This document shows, piece after piece, positions 12,301 to 22,042 of a DNA stretch of 64,000 nt. The notes under the pieces were generated by a model. It did not search any database and was not told the origin of the DNA. It saw only the letters and a program-made list of their open reading frames with translations. A program made the translations under genes and the position numbers. This DNA is from Bretschneidera sinensis (Eukaryota > Streptophyta > Magnoliopsida > Brassicales > Akaniaceae), in assembly GCA_023935145.1 (NCBI GenBank), contig CM043698.1:59806001-59870000 (forward strand), in the 5' to 3' direction. How positions within the stretch are numbered: the first letter of the stretch is position 1; every line of letters starts with the position of its first letter.

Positions 12301-14952
12301 CTTAGGATGGCCCATTTGATATGGCCCCATTACTTATTTTGATGTTTTGGATACAAAGAAAAATTGAAGAATTTTCCTGTTGCTAATCATGGAATTCATG
12401 AAATACATAATAATTGTACTATTCATGAGATAAGACAAAATGACTGATTTGAGAAAACACCTTTAGTGATAGGTTATTTTGCCTGACTCATTGCGGGAGT
12501 GAAATGTTTTGCTATAAAATTTGAAGATTTTAAAATCCATCTACAGGCATGTGATGGTTATCAGTTGTTATTTCAGCTGTAACGTTGAGATTTGGAAATG
12601 TGAGACTGTTTGGGATAATTCAACCTTTGAAGTTGTAATCAGCAATACTGTAGTGAAAATGATGAAATTTTAATAAAAGTGAAATTTGAACCCTTTCTGT
12701 TTTTGGTGGCAGTAGTAGCCTAGTTCCTTCTCTATCTCTCTCTCCCTTCCCTTTTTCTTTGGGTAGGTTGGGGGTGGTGGGGGGTATTGTCAAGGTTCAA
12801 TTCCAAGATCTCAGTATCTCACTCACCCTAAATGTGTTGTCCTGCCTGTAGCCTGAAAACTTCAATTGCAGCACCAGCCTAGAAACCTGTGAGAGTTTAT
12901 GGCAAAACATGTGTATTATTCTACATCATCATTTTGTTGAGACGACCTAGATCATTTTTATCCCTGCAACACCTCTGCTCTTATTGATGAATTGCATTAG
13001 GTTCTTTGTGACATCTTAAGATCTGGAGGCTTTCCTGGACAAGCAAATGGGCATCAACCACCTTTGTATTTTGCCGCTGATGATCTTGAATATCAGGTTG
13101 GTTATTTATGCTGAGTTAGGGACATGGCTTTTATGAAACAATGTTTTGTTTAGTTTAGTTTGAAGCCTTTTTAATCCAAATGGAAAACCTATCCTATATT
13201 TTATTAATTTATTTGTTGTGATTTGGACTTAAAAAAATTTACCCTAGATCCACTCAATCCCTTTATCAATTGGGGTAAAATGCCCGAGGGCCACTACTTA
13301 TTTGACGTGTCCACTAAGGGGTACCTTTTAATTTTTATGAGAGTCAATTAAAAGTGAAAATAATAAAGTATTTATCAGCCAAAGGGTTGAATGTGAAAAT
13401 AAGAGATTACTTGCGGGAAAATTTTCAACTTTAGTGTCATTTTAGTAAATCATCAATCATGCCCACTGATCTTTTTTTGCTCCAGTGGATTCTGATCTAA
13501 GTTATAGGAAGATAGGTTTCCATTCTTACTATAGTTATTGTCACTTAAATTTGCCAGAAAACTTAATATATATGATGATTCTGATCTGCTGACATTATAC
13601 AGGCTGCATTTCCTTCTGAGCGTCTTGGAATGGGTGCTTTCAGGATTGCGTTGGAAAGCATCTTCAACAGGTGAAATTAGTGCCTCATGTCACTGAAAGC
13701 GTCTTCATATTACATTAATGAGCCACCTTATTGTTCTTACACCTCTACATGATCTCAAAATGAGTGCAATTAGATGTATGCAAATTTTAACAATCCAAAA
13801 ATTAGCTTCCTTTTTCTTGAATATTTTTTGTCACTTCTTGGATCCCATTGAATTTCATTCGGAAGAGGAACCATATAAAGATCATATTGATTCTTATCAA
13901 AGAAAGACAGGATACTGAGGCTGTTCAAACAGGTACATGTCAACTAAACGGTATTCCTATAGCACTTGGGGTTATGGATTTTCAGTTTATGGTGGTAGTA
14001 TGGGATCTGTAGTAGGCGAGAAAATCACCCGTTTGATCGAGTATGCTACCAATAATTTTTTTACCTCTTATTCTAGTGTGCGCTTTCGGAGGAGCATGGA
14101 TGCAAGAAGGAAGTTTGGGTTTGATGCAAATGGCTAAAACATCTTCTGTTTTATATGATTATCAATCAAATAAAAAGTTAAAAAGTTATTCTATGTATCA
14201 ATTCTTACATCCCCTACTACGGGTTGTGACGGCTAGTTTTGGTATGTTAAGGGGATATCATTATTGCGGAACCCAATGCCTATATTGCATTTGCGGTTAA
14301 AAGAGTAATCGAACAAATCTTGAATAAGACAGTGCCTGAAGGTTATGTTTGGCAACATTTTGCAGAATTCACCATAAAGCTCTGGAGTATGTATCTTTTG
14401 GGAAACCGAATCCGTTTGTATTCAAGAATGCTGAAGCTGTATTGAGCCAACTTCAGCCTTCTTACTATGTTGATCATTTTGATGATGATGAAGTCATCGG
14501 GTCAAATTCCTTCAAAACGCTTTATATGATTGGTGACAATCCTTCAGTTGACGTAAAAGGTGCACGACAGGTTGGTTTACCTACTCTTTGTTATTATCTT
14601 CCATTTTTGTGCATGAAGTTTCTTGTAGCTTATATCTTGTGCAATCAGTTGTATTTTAGTTTATTGAGAAATAAGAAACATTTCTTTCCTTTCCGCCTTC
14701 TAATTTTCAGGCAGGGCATCCTTGGTTTTCTATCTTGACAAGGACAGGTGTTTTCCGAGGAAAAGATAATCATGGAGATTTTCCGGCAGATCTGGCAAGT
14801 TATTTGATGAAACTTTAGAGATGTATGGCAAATATAAAAAATGTGCCCACATCTTAACATCTCATGCTGTGTTTTGTCATTTGGTTATGCAGGTTGTTGA
14901 TACTGTTGAGGAGGCAGTTGACTATATTCTAAGAAGGGAATGCATTTCCTAA
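9359..14952 (+). CDS. HAD-superfamily hydrolase (CECR5/HDHD5-like), probably organellar
   Basis: Twelve exons join in phase to 390 residues: 9359-9498, 9650-9753, 9975-10010, 10956-11029, 11161-11201, 11823-11894, 12001-12193, 13001-13096, 13603-13670, 14366-14570, 14711-14794 and 14893-14952. The first donor (GTCATT) is weak and was chosen because it restores phase. The N-terminus is rich in Arg, Ser and hydroxylated residues with almost no acid, as in a mitochondrial or plastid presequence. HAD motifs follow: I, FDIDGVI with the nucleophile Asp; II, FLFLTNGGG; III, the Lys in [20 protein letters not shown]. The family is the class-IIA-like CECR5 group, close to Arabidopsis At3g45740 by memory; its substrate is not known. 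Intron 11 uses a GC donor (gcaagt at 14795). Intron 9 carries a plastid accD fragment ending about 18 bp before exon 10. Confidence 0.9.
13841..14347 (+). pseudogene. accD: Plastid accD fragment inserted in nuclear intron (NUPT)
   Basis: The plus strand encodes, in shifting frames, stretches of the plastid acetyl-CoA carboxylase carboxyltransferase beta subunit: [20 protein letters not shown], then [20 protein letters not shown], then [13 protein letters not shown] and [10 protein letters not shown], and last [15 protein letters not shown]. Frameshifts and an early stop show that it is not expressed as protein. It covers roughly 170 residues of the C-terminal catalytic part and lies wholly inside intron 9 of the HAD gene. 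Only the accD portion is recognised; borders are accurate to about 20 bp. Confidence 0.9.
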
Positions 14953-15639
14953 TGCTCACGGTACTCCTATTATTTCATTCCAGACTCAACGTGTTTATAT
15001 ATTCTTTCGTCGAGAACAATCGTTTGGTGTTAATTCTTGAAGCTTAGAATTCATTAGAATCAATATTTTGCATCTTGATGCTGTGTTCCTTGTGCGCAAT
15101 ATGTTATCACAATGCTAATCACCATTGTCGAGGCAGTGCTGTGAACTTAGATTTCCGATTAATGAATGCATCCACAGTTGAGTGACGGTAACTGTATAAT
15201 GAAATTGGTGATGACTGATGAGGCAATTTTGAGAATCAATGTAAGATCGGCTGAGATTTGGGGTATATGTTGTGAGAGCATTTGATGCACAGTGATAATT
15301 GTTTCTCAGAAAATTGAAGCTGTGAGAGCTTGTGGTCCGGCCAGCAACCTTCATATATAGCAAGACATGGCATGGAAGAGTTGGCTGATGGGGGAAGTGA
15401 CCAACAAACTTTTTAATCTTAAAAGTGCAGGTCCCGTTTCTTTCGATATTCCAATAAACCCAAGACCAAAGAGATCCACAACAAACCAACCCTTATACCT
15501 AAACAGATGTTTAGCTACAACAAACAACCAAAGACAAAAAAGACCAGACAAATGAATCCAACAACTGTAGCCAAAATGAAACATCAAAACTCCCCTCATT
15601 ATAAAGCAAACTTCAACATCCCATCTGTACTAGAAAGAA
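14953..15639. other. 3' flank of HAD gene, no gene seen
   Basis: The 3' UTR of the hydrolase should lie at the start. Open frames on the minus strand (15489-15115, 15599-15351) have no recognisable domain and look like chance. Confidence 0.4.
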
Positions 15640-15930
15640 GCAAAACCGCCACACCCAACATTAACCTTGACAGGTTCTTCTTTCTTAAAGCTCACATTCT
15701 CCTTCTCCTCAGCCTTGGGAGTTTTCACAACATTAATCCTCGTACTTATTAATAACAGATTCATTCTTGATTACTTCACTTCTTCTTCCTTCTTAGGTAT
15801 CATTATTGGTTCTTTCTTTGGCATTGAAGCACATGAATAGCTCCTTCCACTTACAGCAACTCCTCTTCATCTTCATCTTCATCTTCATCATTCTCGTCCT
15901 CCTCTTTCTTCTGGCTTAGAGATTGTCATT
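15640..15930 (-). pseudogene. Lys/Glu/Asp-rich decayed gene relic (unidentified)
   Basis: The minus strand reads an acidic run (EDENDEDEDEDEEELL) and then a Lys/Glu-rich stretch interrupted by several stops, ending KEEPVKVNVGCGG. The composition suggests a former coding exon, but no family was recognised. It could equally be low-complexity sequence: the plus strand holds a tandem cttcat run (about 15869-15890). Confidence 0.25.
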
Positions 15931-16319
15931 ATTATCTAAATCAAGACTTAAACTACACTAATATTTTTTTTATTGAAAAGAACGAGTATATAATCATGTA
16001 TATCTAATTAAAATAAATAATAGAACACAAGAATAAATATAAATTTGATTTTTAAATTTATGACACATTATATAATATCACCCAACTCCACAAAATTCTA
16101 AATAGGAAAGATCTAAAATACGTAAACTGTACGGTCTTAATGGTATTATCAAAAAAATTCTTGGGGGATTTTCTAAAATTTTGCACTCTCAACCTCATTT
16201 CATTTGCTTTTCCAAAAATTGAGAACTGAGGACCATTTCGAAAATATGCCCAACGCACTTCTCATCTTCTTTCGCCCACACCCTCTACTTCCACTTCAAT
16301 CAAAGAAAATCCATCCACC
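15931..16319. other. 5' flank of RPL10c gene
   Basis: AT-rich sequence passes into a C/T-rich leader (about 16255-16319) immediately before the ATG at 16320. The leader context is typical of plant nuclear genes for plastid proteins. No separate gene is seen. Confidence 0.45.
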
Positions 16320-17014
16320 ATGGAAACCACTCTCCTCTACCTCCCTTCCTCCAAACCCCCACTCCCCCACAAAATCCCAACTCTGAAACCTGCAAACCCG
16401 TTCCTTTTCTCCTCCAAGCTCAAAACCCCAACTTTCTACAAACCCTTCCACTTCCCTTGTATCAAAGCAGCAATTTCACGCACTAAAAAAGAAGAAACGA
16501 TAGACACCGTCAAGACCCAACTCCAAGACTGCCACCTGCTCGCGGCAATTAAGTACACGGGATTAACTGTGAAGCAATTCCAAGATCTTCGAAGATCTTT
16601 GCCCGATTCAACGAAGCTGTAGCCAAGAACACGCTTGTTTACAAGGCCATTGATGGGACCCAATGGGAGGCCTTGAAGCCCTGCATGAAGGGCATGAATG
16701 CGTGGCTTTTCGTACACAGCGAGGAGATACCCGCTGCGTTAAAGCCTTATAGGACCTTCCAGAAGGAGAAGAAGCTTGAGAATAACGATTTCACGGGTGC
16801 GGTTTTTGAAAGGAAATTTTATGGCCCTGGGGATTTCAAGGAGCTTGAGACAATGTCCACCAGAGTGGAGATCTACGCCAAGATTTTGGGTGCATTGCAG
16901 GGGCCCGCAATTGGGTTGGTGGGTACGTTACAGGCGCCTGCGAGGGATGTGGTGATGGTGTTGAAGGCGTATGTGAAGAAGTTGGAGGAGGAGAGCGGTG
17001 GTGCTGGGCAATAG
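16320..17014 (+). CDS. RPL10: Plastid 50S ribosomal protein L10 (uL10c), intronless, one frameshift
   Basis: The first frame (16320-16622) encodes a Pro/Ser/Thr-rich transit peptide of about 50 residues and the start of uL10 (QLQDCHLLAAIKYTGLTVKQ, then LRRSLPDSTKL), and then meets a TAG at 16620. The conserved sequence resumes in the next frame with AKNTLVYKAI, LKPCMKGMNAWLFVHSEEIP, EIYAKILGALQGPAIGL, LQAPARDVVMVLKAYVKKLE and stops at 17014. One base (or four) is missing at about 16620. Combined length is about 230 residues, as expected for the family. The protein forms the base of the ribosomal stalk in plastids. The gene stands next to the LTA4H-like gene, as I recall for Arabidopsis At5g13510/At5g13520, so this is probably the native locus. 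It is either a recent pseudogene or a gene hit by a sequencing error. Confidence 0.85.
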
Positions 17015-17975
17015 TGAGATGAGTCATCTTGGCATTTGGGAATTCTTGTAGCAGTAAGTGTAATTTGAAAACACCTCTTATTTTTGTTGTGGCAAGAAAG
17101 GAATTGTTGTAGAAATTTTTCTTATTTTCTTTGAATTGAGTTTTGGTATTTCAAGGGAATGTTGGCGATGTTTGGCAATCACTAAGCAAAGTGCCAAACA
17201 TAGCCGTTAAGTTGTAGAAATTGTTGTAAAATTGAAAATGGATTAATGATCTTGCAATCCAGATTATATTTCCAAAGTACTTGTTAATGGTAGTTCCATT
17301 TGATTGCTATTGGCATTTAACGCGTGGAATTATGATTGCTTTGTGTTTTTCAGTAGATTTTGGAAGTGAGGAAATGAAGTTTGTAGTTGTAGCGTACAAT
17401 TGTAAAGAATTGGAGTTCTATGGTGGTGTCCATTTTTGTTTTTTCTCCTAAATCCAGTTCTGAAGTTTTCAATATGTGCAACCAGAATGGATCTTTGTTA
17501 GTTGCTTCTCGAGGAGCCAAATTTTATCAGTATCTTTTTTAGGTGCGCATTGCTGGAGGAAGGAATCGTTTCTTAAAGCCTTTGTTTTCCATTCTGGATA
17601 CATGATCAATGTGCAGGTATGCGTTCAAACACAGTTCTCCCATCAGGCAATGGAGTTGCATGATTCTTAATTGTTTATAAGTTTTGCCAATGTTTAGACT
17701 AAAGTCTAATCTCCATTGTTTATTTTGATTCAGAGCTCAAAGGGTTCAACAATATTTTGCCTTTATTTTGTTTCATTTCTTCCGTTTTCTGTCTGAAATC
17801 AGGCAAGCTAGTGTTGGGAAAGAAGTCACTTGCATGACATGTTTCGTGGTGTGCTTTAGTAGGAATATGGAAATATAATTTTGTACTTGCTACGTTCTTT
17901 GTGATTTAATAGCAATATATGGATTTAGGAATATATTTCTGTATTTGCTATGGTCTTTGGGTTGTTTGGATAATT
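17015..17975. other. 3' flank of RPL10c, no gene seen
   Basis: T-rich sequence probably including the 3' UTR. Imperfect local repetition of gtatttgctatggtcttt-like words occurs around 17880-17960. No ORF with a recognisable domain. Confidence 0.4.
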
Positions 17976-18204
17976 GTTGTGTCTATTTGACAATCAGTTT
18001 TCAAAGAGCGTCAATTTAGCCCTGAACGTTTTGTTTTGGCCCAATTGGATTTTCTGTTTAGATCCGTCAATTAAAATTGAGATAGGATAACGAGAATAGA
18101 TGGCGGATAATGCGCGAATTTGGACGAAGACCTAATTGGATTGAAACATAACGTTCAGAGGCAAATTGACACTCATTGAAAATTGATAGTCAAATAGACA
18201 CAAC
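17976..18204. mobile_element. Foldback MITE with long terminal inverted repeats
   Basis: The left arm starting gttgtgtctatttgacaatc (17976) is mirrored by the right arm ending gatagtcaaatagacacaac (18204). Pairing continues for about 75-80 bp at roughly 80% identity, including the inner words gtcaattt, ctgaacgtt and ccaattgga/tccaattag. The short centre (about 18060-18120) is unpaired. No ORF. The target-site duplication is not clear, so the superfamily is not assigned. Confidence 0.75.
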
Positions 18205-19084
18205 GGTTAAATTTGTTTTTTTTTTTCAATTATTTATACTGGGCTCATTATCTTTTAAGGGTTGCAACTTAGAAGTTAAAACATCTTTTCTTCTCTCCTC
18301 ATTAGATATTTCCTTTTTCCCCCTCTATACGAAGGAAAGGATTGAAGGTAGAAAATTGTGAATTTCATTTCATCTTGTCGGTTGACATCACCCGTTTCTT
18401 ATGTGCTTCACCTATCTGTCAATGCTTTGGAGCATTTACCCCTATCAAGTTTTGAAATATTTCTTTTAATTTTTGTGGTGATTGTATGGCAAAGAACTTT
18501 GCTCACCTGACGTTGGGGCTTCATGTCTTTGAGGATCCCCTGCAAGGCTGCATCAATGTTTGAGAAATGATGATTTGAGGCTTGGATGGCCTAGAGTGTG
18601 TAGATAGATTGTAATCTTTCCCTTAGCACCCATATCTACAGGGGCGCTTATGTTATTCACTATGTCCATCTTGTATAACATTGTAATTTCACTCATTAAT
18701 TATTGTTTCAAGTCAAATATATTTAGGCGGTTTGAGATTCAGGTCAATTCCTCAAGTCAACGAATCTCTTATGGATAACAAGTGTTGTGTGGGTGGATGA
18801 GAAATGTGGCAGAGTAGATCACCATCTCATGTCCAATTCGCCTATCAATCTAAATCTTTTTGGATGTCCTAAAGTTAAACATCATAACAGTTAGGGAGAA
18901 GTCTTAACATTTGGAATTTTTTCGTTTGAGATGCTTACCACGTGTATTGTGATACCAATTTGAGCCACTGATTATCACGTCAAGCCATATTCAAATTGTT
19001 AGAATCTCGTCACAAGTAATTTTAGGAAATAATCTCAAACCGATTATCCATAAACACAGGTTTTAGACACACGAGAGGGAATAC
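18205..19084. other. Intergenic, no gene seen
   Basis: AT-rich sequence with no recognisable coding, RNA or transposon signal apart from scattered short homopolymers. Confidence 0.4.
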
Positions 19085-19575
19085 ACGTCATCATGGTCCA
19101 CACCTTCCTGCTTGGTTTTGAGCTTTGTGAACTATATGTTGCCCTTAAACCTCACCATTTCCTCGTTTAAACCCCTCCAACCAATTCCAATATTCAACCT
19201 AACTCTGTCCTCCCCTTGCTCAACCTCAACAATTCTCCTGCCCGCATATGTTGTAAAACCCTGGATCATAAATTCGAAAGTCGAAAATAGCTCTGGAAAA
19301 GTAGGAATGAGCAGATGTATCTCTTTCCCCACAACACAGCATACAAAAATGAATCTTTGTTTCATAAACCACAAACTTGTTTCATAATCCCTTGTGCATG
19401 CAGACATAAGAACATTAAGATCCCAAAAAATAATACCCACAAGTCATTGGTCATATTTCCCATCATTTGACAGTTGACACAGATTCCTAAAAAACATAGG
19501 AGAAAATATAATAGTGATGCTATGGTAATCCCAAAATTATGAACTCAAAAGGAGCAAATCAACGGGTATGAATTT

Positions 19576-19751
19576 TGTTGAAGTTTAGGTTAGGGACAAA
19601 GAGAGGAAAATTAGAGATTGAAAAAAAATAATATAGAGTTATTATTATTGATGTTATATGGAACTATAAATCCTATTAGGAAAATGAAACATAAAATAAG
19701 AATACTAGGTAACCTAATACATATGTAATTAGAAAATTATATCTCTCAACA
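19576..19751 (-). repeat. 3' LTR of small copia element
   Basis: On the minus strand it begins TGTTGAGAGATATAATTTTC directly after the purine tract and ends AACTTCAACA. It matches 20913-21096 over its full length with many substitutions. Confidence 0.7.
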
Positions 19752-19865
19752 CTCTCCCTTAAGTTAGGAGCATATACATGCACCAACTTATTACAAATAA
19801 AATTTACTTGCTCAAATTTTAGACAAAAAACACAACCACAATAATTAATTAGGCAAAACAAACAA

Positions 19866-20360
19866 AAAACAAGAGCACAACAATTTTACGTGGTTCGACA
19901 ACCTCTTTGTCTACGTCCACCAACAAATTTACTACTTTATTAATCTTCAATTACAACTTTAGGAATAGCAAAGTTGCTGAATTCTCACAACTCAGAAACT
20001 TAAATACAACCAAAGCTCTCAACTTAGTTCTAATTGTAAGTTCAACCCAAAACCCCAATATACCCAAAGCTCTAATCCTAACTTTAGTAGTAAATCACTC
20101 TGATTTAAATGTACATTGGAATTATGAGTGTGCCTCAAATCTTTTTTAGAATTCCTTTTATATATAGGATATTTTCTTAATATTATTAGAAAAATAACAA
20201 CAACACAGGAAACTATTACTATTACTAGAACAAGCAATCATCCAATAGAAAAATACTACTACCCCTCCTACTAGAATAAACAACTATAAAATAGAAAACC
20301 GTTTTTCCCAAATCAATTAAAAGTCATCTTTAAGGGAGTTTGAGCCAAAATCCTAACAAT
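19866..20360 (-). repeat. Nested LTR-like fragment
   Basis: On the minus strand it begins TGTTAGGATTTTGGCTCAAA and its other end carries gtcgaaccacgtaaaattgt, a phrase frequent in plant LTRs. It lies inside the small copia element and has no partner in the window. Right and left borders are approximate. Confidence 0.4.
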
Positions 20361-20481
20361 TCTCCACTTCATCATCAAATTTGACTTTCTTCTTTGGTTG
20401 ATGTGATCTTTCTTTTTGATCTTCCCATCTCATCTACTTACTCTTCGAAGCAACCATCCTCTCATTGTTTGGCTCATCTCT

Positions 20482-20900
20482 TCATATAGTCACGGACAAT
20501 TTTTCAATCTCGAACACACTTGACCTCTTCAATTTATCTCTCTCTTGAGGTGCAGTGGGAACCTCTCTATCCATCCGAATTTCTTCTATCTTCAATTCAT
20601 CAATATCTTCATCCTTCGAGTCTAAATGATTGATTAGAGATGTCTCTTTGTAGGTCCTTTCAAGCTTGTCCCACAAAATTTTCGGAGATGTCTCGAACAA
20701 TACGCTACACTTTATCTCGGGAGTCAACACCAAACGAATTATGCTCACTGTCTTGGCTTGAACTCTTCAATCGTCTTGTATAGCTCTTGTTGTGTCAACA
20801 CATCTTTGACAAAACCTTACCAAAGAGAGAAATCATTCCTTCATCAAATAACTCGATATTAATTTTGCCTATCTTTAGTATTTTTGCCATTGTGACCATA
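20482..20900 (-). pseudogene. Copia gag relic
   Basis: It starts just after the primer-binding site with MAKILKIGKINIELFDEG (minus, about 20893) and continues after a frameshift with LTPEIKCSVLFETSPKILWD KLERTY. This resembles the UBN2/retrotran_gag N-terminus of copia polyproteins (KFDG..., then LW.KLE..Y). Stops interrupt it and no pol remains. Confidence 0.6.
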
Positions 20901-20912
20901 GCTCTGATACCA

Positions 20913-21096
20913 TGTTGAAATTTTGGTTAAGGACTAAGAGAGGGAGATGAGAGATTGAGAAGAAATAAGATAGAGTCATTATTATTTATGTTATGTGAAT
21001 GTCTAAGACTAAAAATCCTAATAGGAATAGGAAACATAAACTAAGAATTCTGGTAAACTTAATACATATATAATTAGGAAACTATATCTCTAAAAA
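20913..21096 (-). repeat. 5' LTR of small copia element
   Basis: It ends AATTTCAACA immediately before TGGTATCAGAGC on the minus strand. The outer end is eroded (attttttttagagatat in place of tgttgagagatat), so the left border is approximate and no target-site duplication could be confirmed. Confidence 0.65.
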
Positions 21097-21570
21097 AAAT
21101 TCTTGATGCACTTCGTTTTAAAGGTAATAGTATAATACAACAAAAAAAAACATCCTCGAGTAATTTATCCTAATTCTAGTAAGATGTAATATAAAAATCA
21201 ATCAAAAGAATGTGTCACATAATTCGGTCAAACACATACCTCATTCAACCAGAAATGCTCGTTGTTCTTGTTGGTAATCAAATTCCCAATCCAACTATGC
21301 AAGAGCTCACTGTGCCATAACCTGCGCTACGCTGGTGTCCCCCTTGATCGCGATGGGAGTCAAGAACGCCATCCTTGAGTTCTCCATCCCACCATACAGG
21401 AAGCTCAACGACAACACCAATAGTTCGAACCTCTCCCACTTGTAGTCCCCGAGCAACCTTTCACCTTGCCTTATCATCTCCACAAGCCATTCAAAATCTA
21501 AGCGTATCCACATGAGCAACCAAGCATGAGAATCTCCTACTTCGGAATGTCGAACACCATGCAAGGAAGA

Positions 21571-22042
21571 AGACTACGGCTAGTTGAAAATTCAGAGTGC
21601 TAGCTCTATGTTTTTTTTCCGGCCTTTTAAAAGAGAGTCTAAAATCTGATTTTAGTTTCACAAAATCTACATTAAAATTCTATCAAATATAACCTTAACG
21701 AGTTTACTCCTAAAAGCTCAAAAATTTCTAGAATTTACAAACGAGAAGGAGAAAACACAAATGGCATATTCATAAGAATAGCTATACATGGAGTAAATAC
21801 TTGAGACCTTGAAATTTTCTTTTGCTTTTTTAAGAAATACAAAAACTAACTTCTTTATTAATAAAAGCCATACAAACAACAGTACAACCCTTTCTCACAT
21901 AAACGCACGAGCCTGCAAGAACACTAAGACCATACTTATTTATATAAGAAAGCTGTATATATGTATAACAAAGCTATGTACATAGAGAAGACCAGGATTA
22001 AGGTTGGAAGTTCTTATATTATTTATATCGTTATGTGCCATC
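21571..22042. other. 3' flank of LTA4H-like gene
   Basis: AT-rich sequence downstream (minus strand) of the stop codon at 22043-22045; it should contain the 3' UTR. The short stretch near 21570-21600 marks the outer border of the duplicated segment. Confidence 0.4.

Larger units (their letters stand above)
19576..21096 (-). mobile_element. Small internally deleted Ty1/copia element
   Basis: Two direct repeats of about 180 bp (19576-19751 and 20913-21096) begin and end like LTRs (TGTTGAGAG...TTCAACA on the minus strand). Adjacent to the 5' LTR is the sequence TGGTATCAGAGC (20912-20901, minus), the usual primer-binding site for initiator tRNA-Met in plant copia elements. Adjacent to the 3' LTR is a purine tract AAGGGAGAG (19760-19752, minus). 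Between them only a broken gag relic and a second LTR-like piece remain. The LTRs are clearly diverged, so the insertion is old. It sits in the intron of the duplicated aminopeptidase pseudogene. Confidence 0.75.
19085..21570 (-). pseudogene. Partial duplicate of LTA4H-like aminopeptidase gene, broken
   Basis: Two minus-strand blocks match the neighbouring intact gene. Block 21570-21240 corresponds to the end of exon 1 (MIRQGERLLGDYKWERFELLVL, YGGMENSRMAFLTP) including the splice donor. Block 19260-19085 corresponds to the start of exon 2 (GFTTYAGRRIVEVEQGEDRV). The intron sequence next to exon 2 (about 19262-19575) also matches the intact gene's intron, so this is a genomic duplication, not a retrocopy. 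The intron holds an extra 1.5-kb copia element (19576-21096); without it the intron is about 460 bp, against 489 bp in the intact gene. The zinc-binding motif is destroyed by an inserted base, giving a stop at the place of the first His-Glu. No exon 3 or 4 copy was found downstream. Confidence 0.85.

Noticed and set aside
13937..14300. Separate nuclear gene for an acetyl-CoA carboxylase subunit
   Set aside because: The match is to plastid accD, is frameshifted and partial, and lies in an intron; it is transferred plastid DNA.
15115..15599. Minus-strand ORFs of 124 and 82 residues downstream of the HAD gene
   Set aside because: No recognisable domain and no splice or start context; they lie next to low-complexity sequence.
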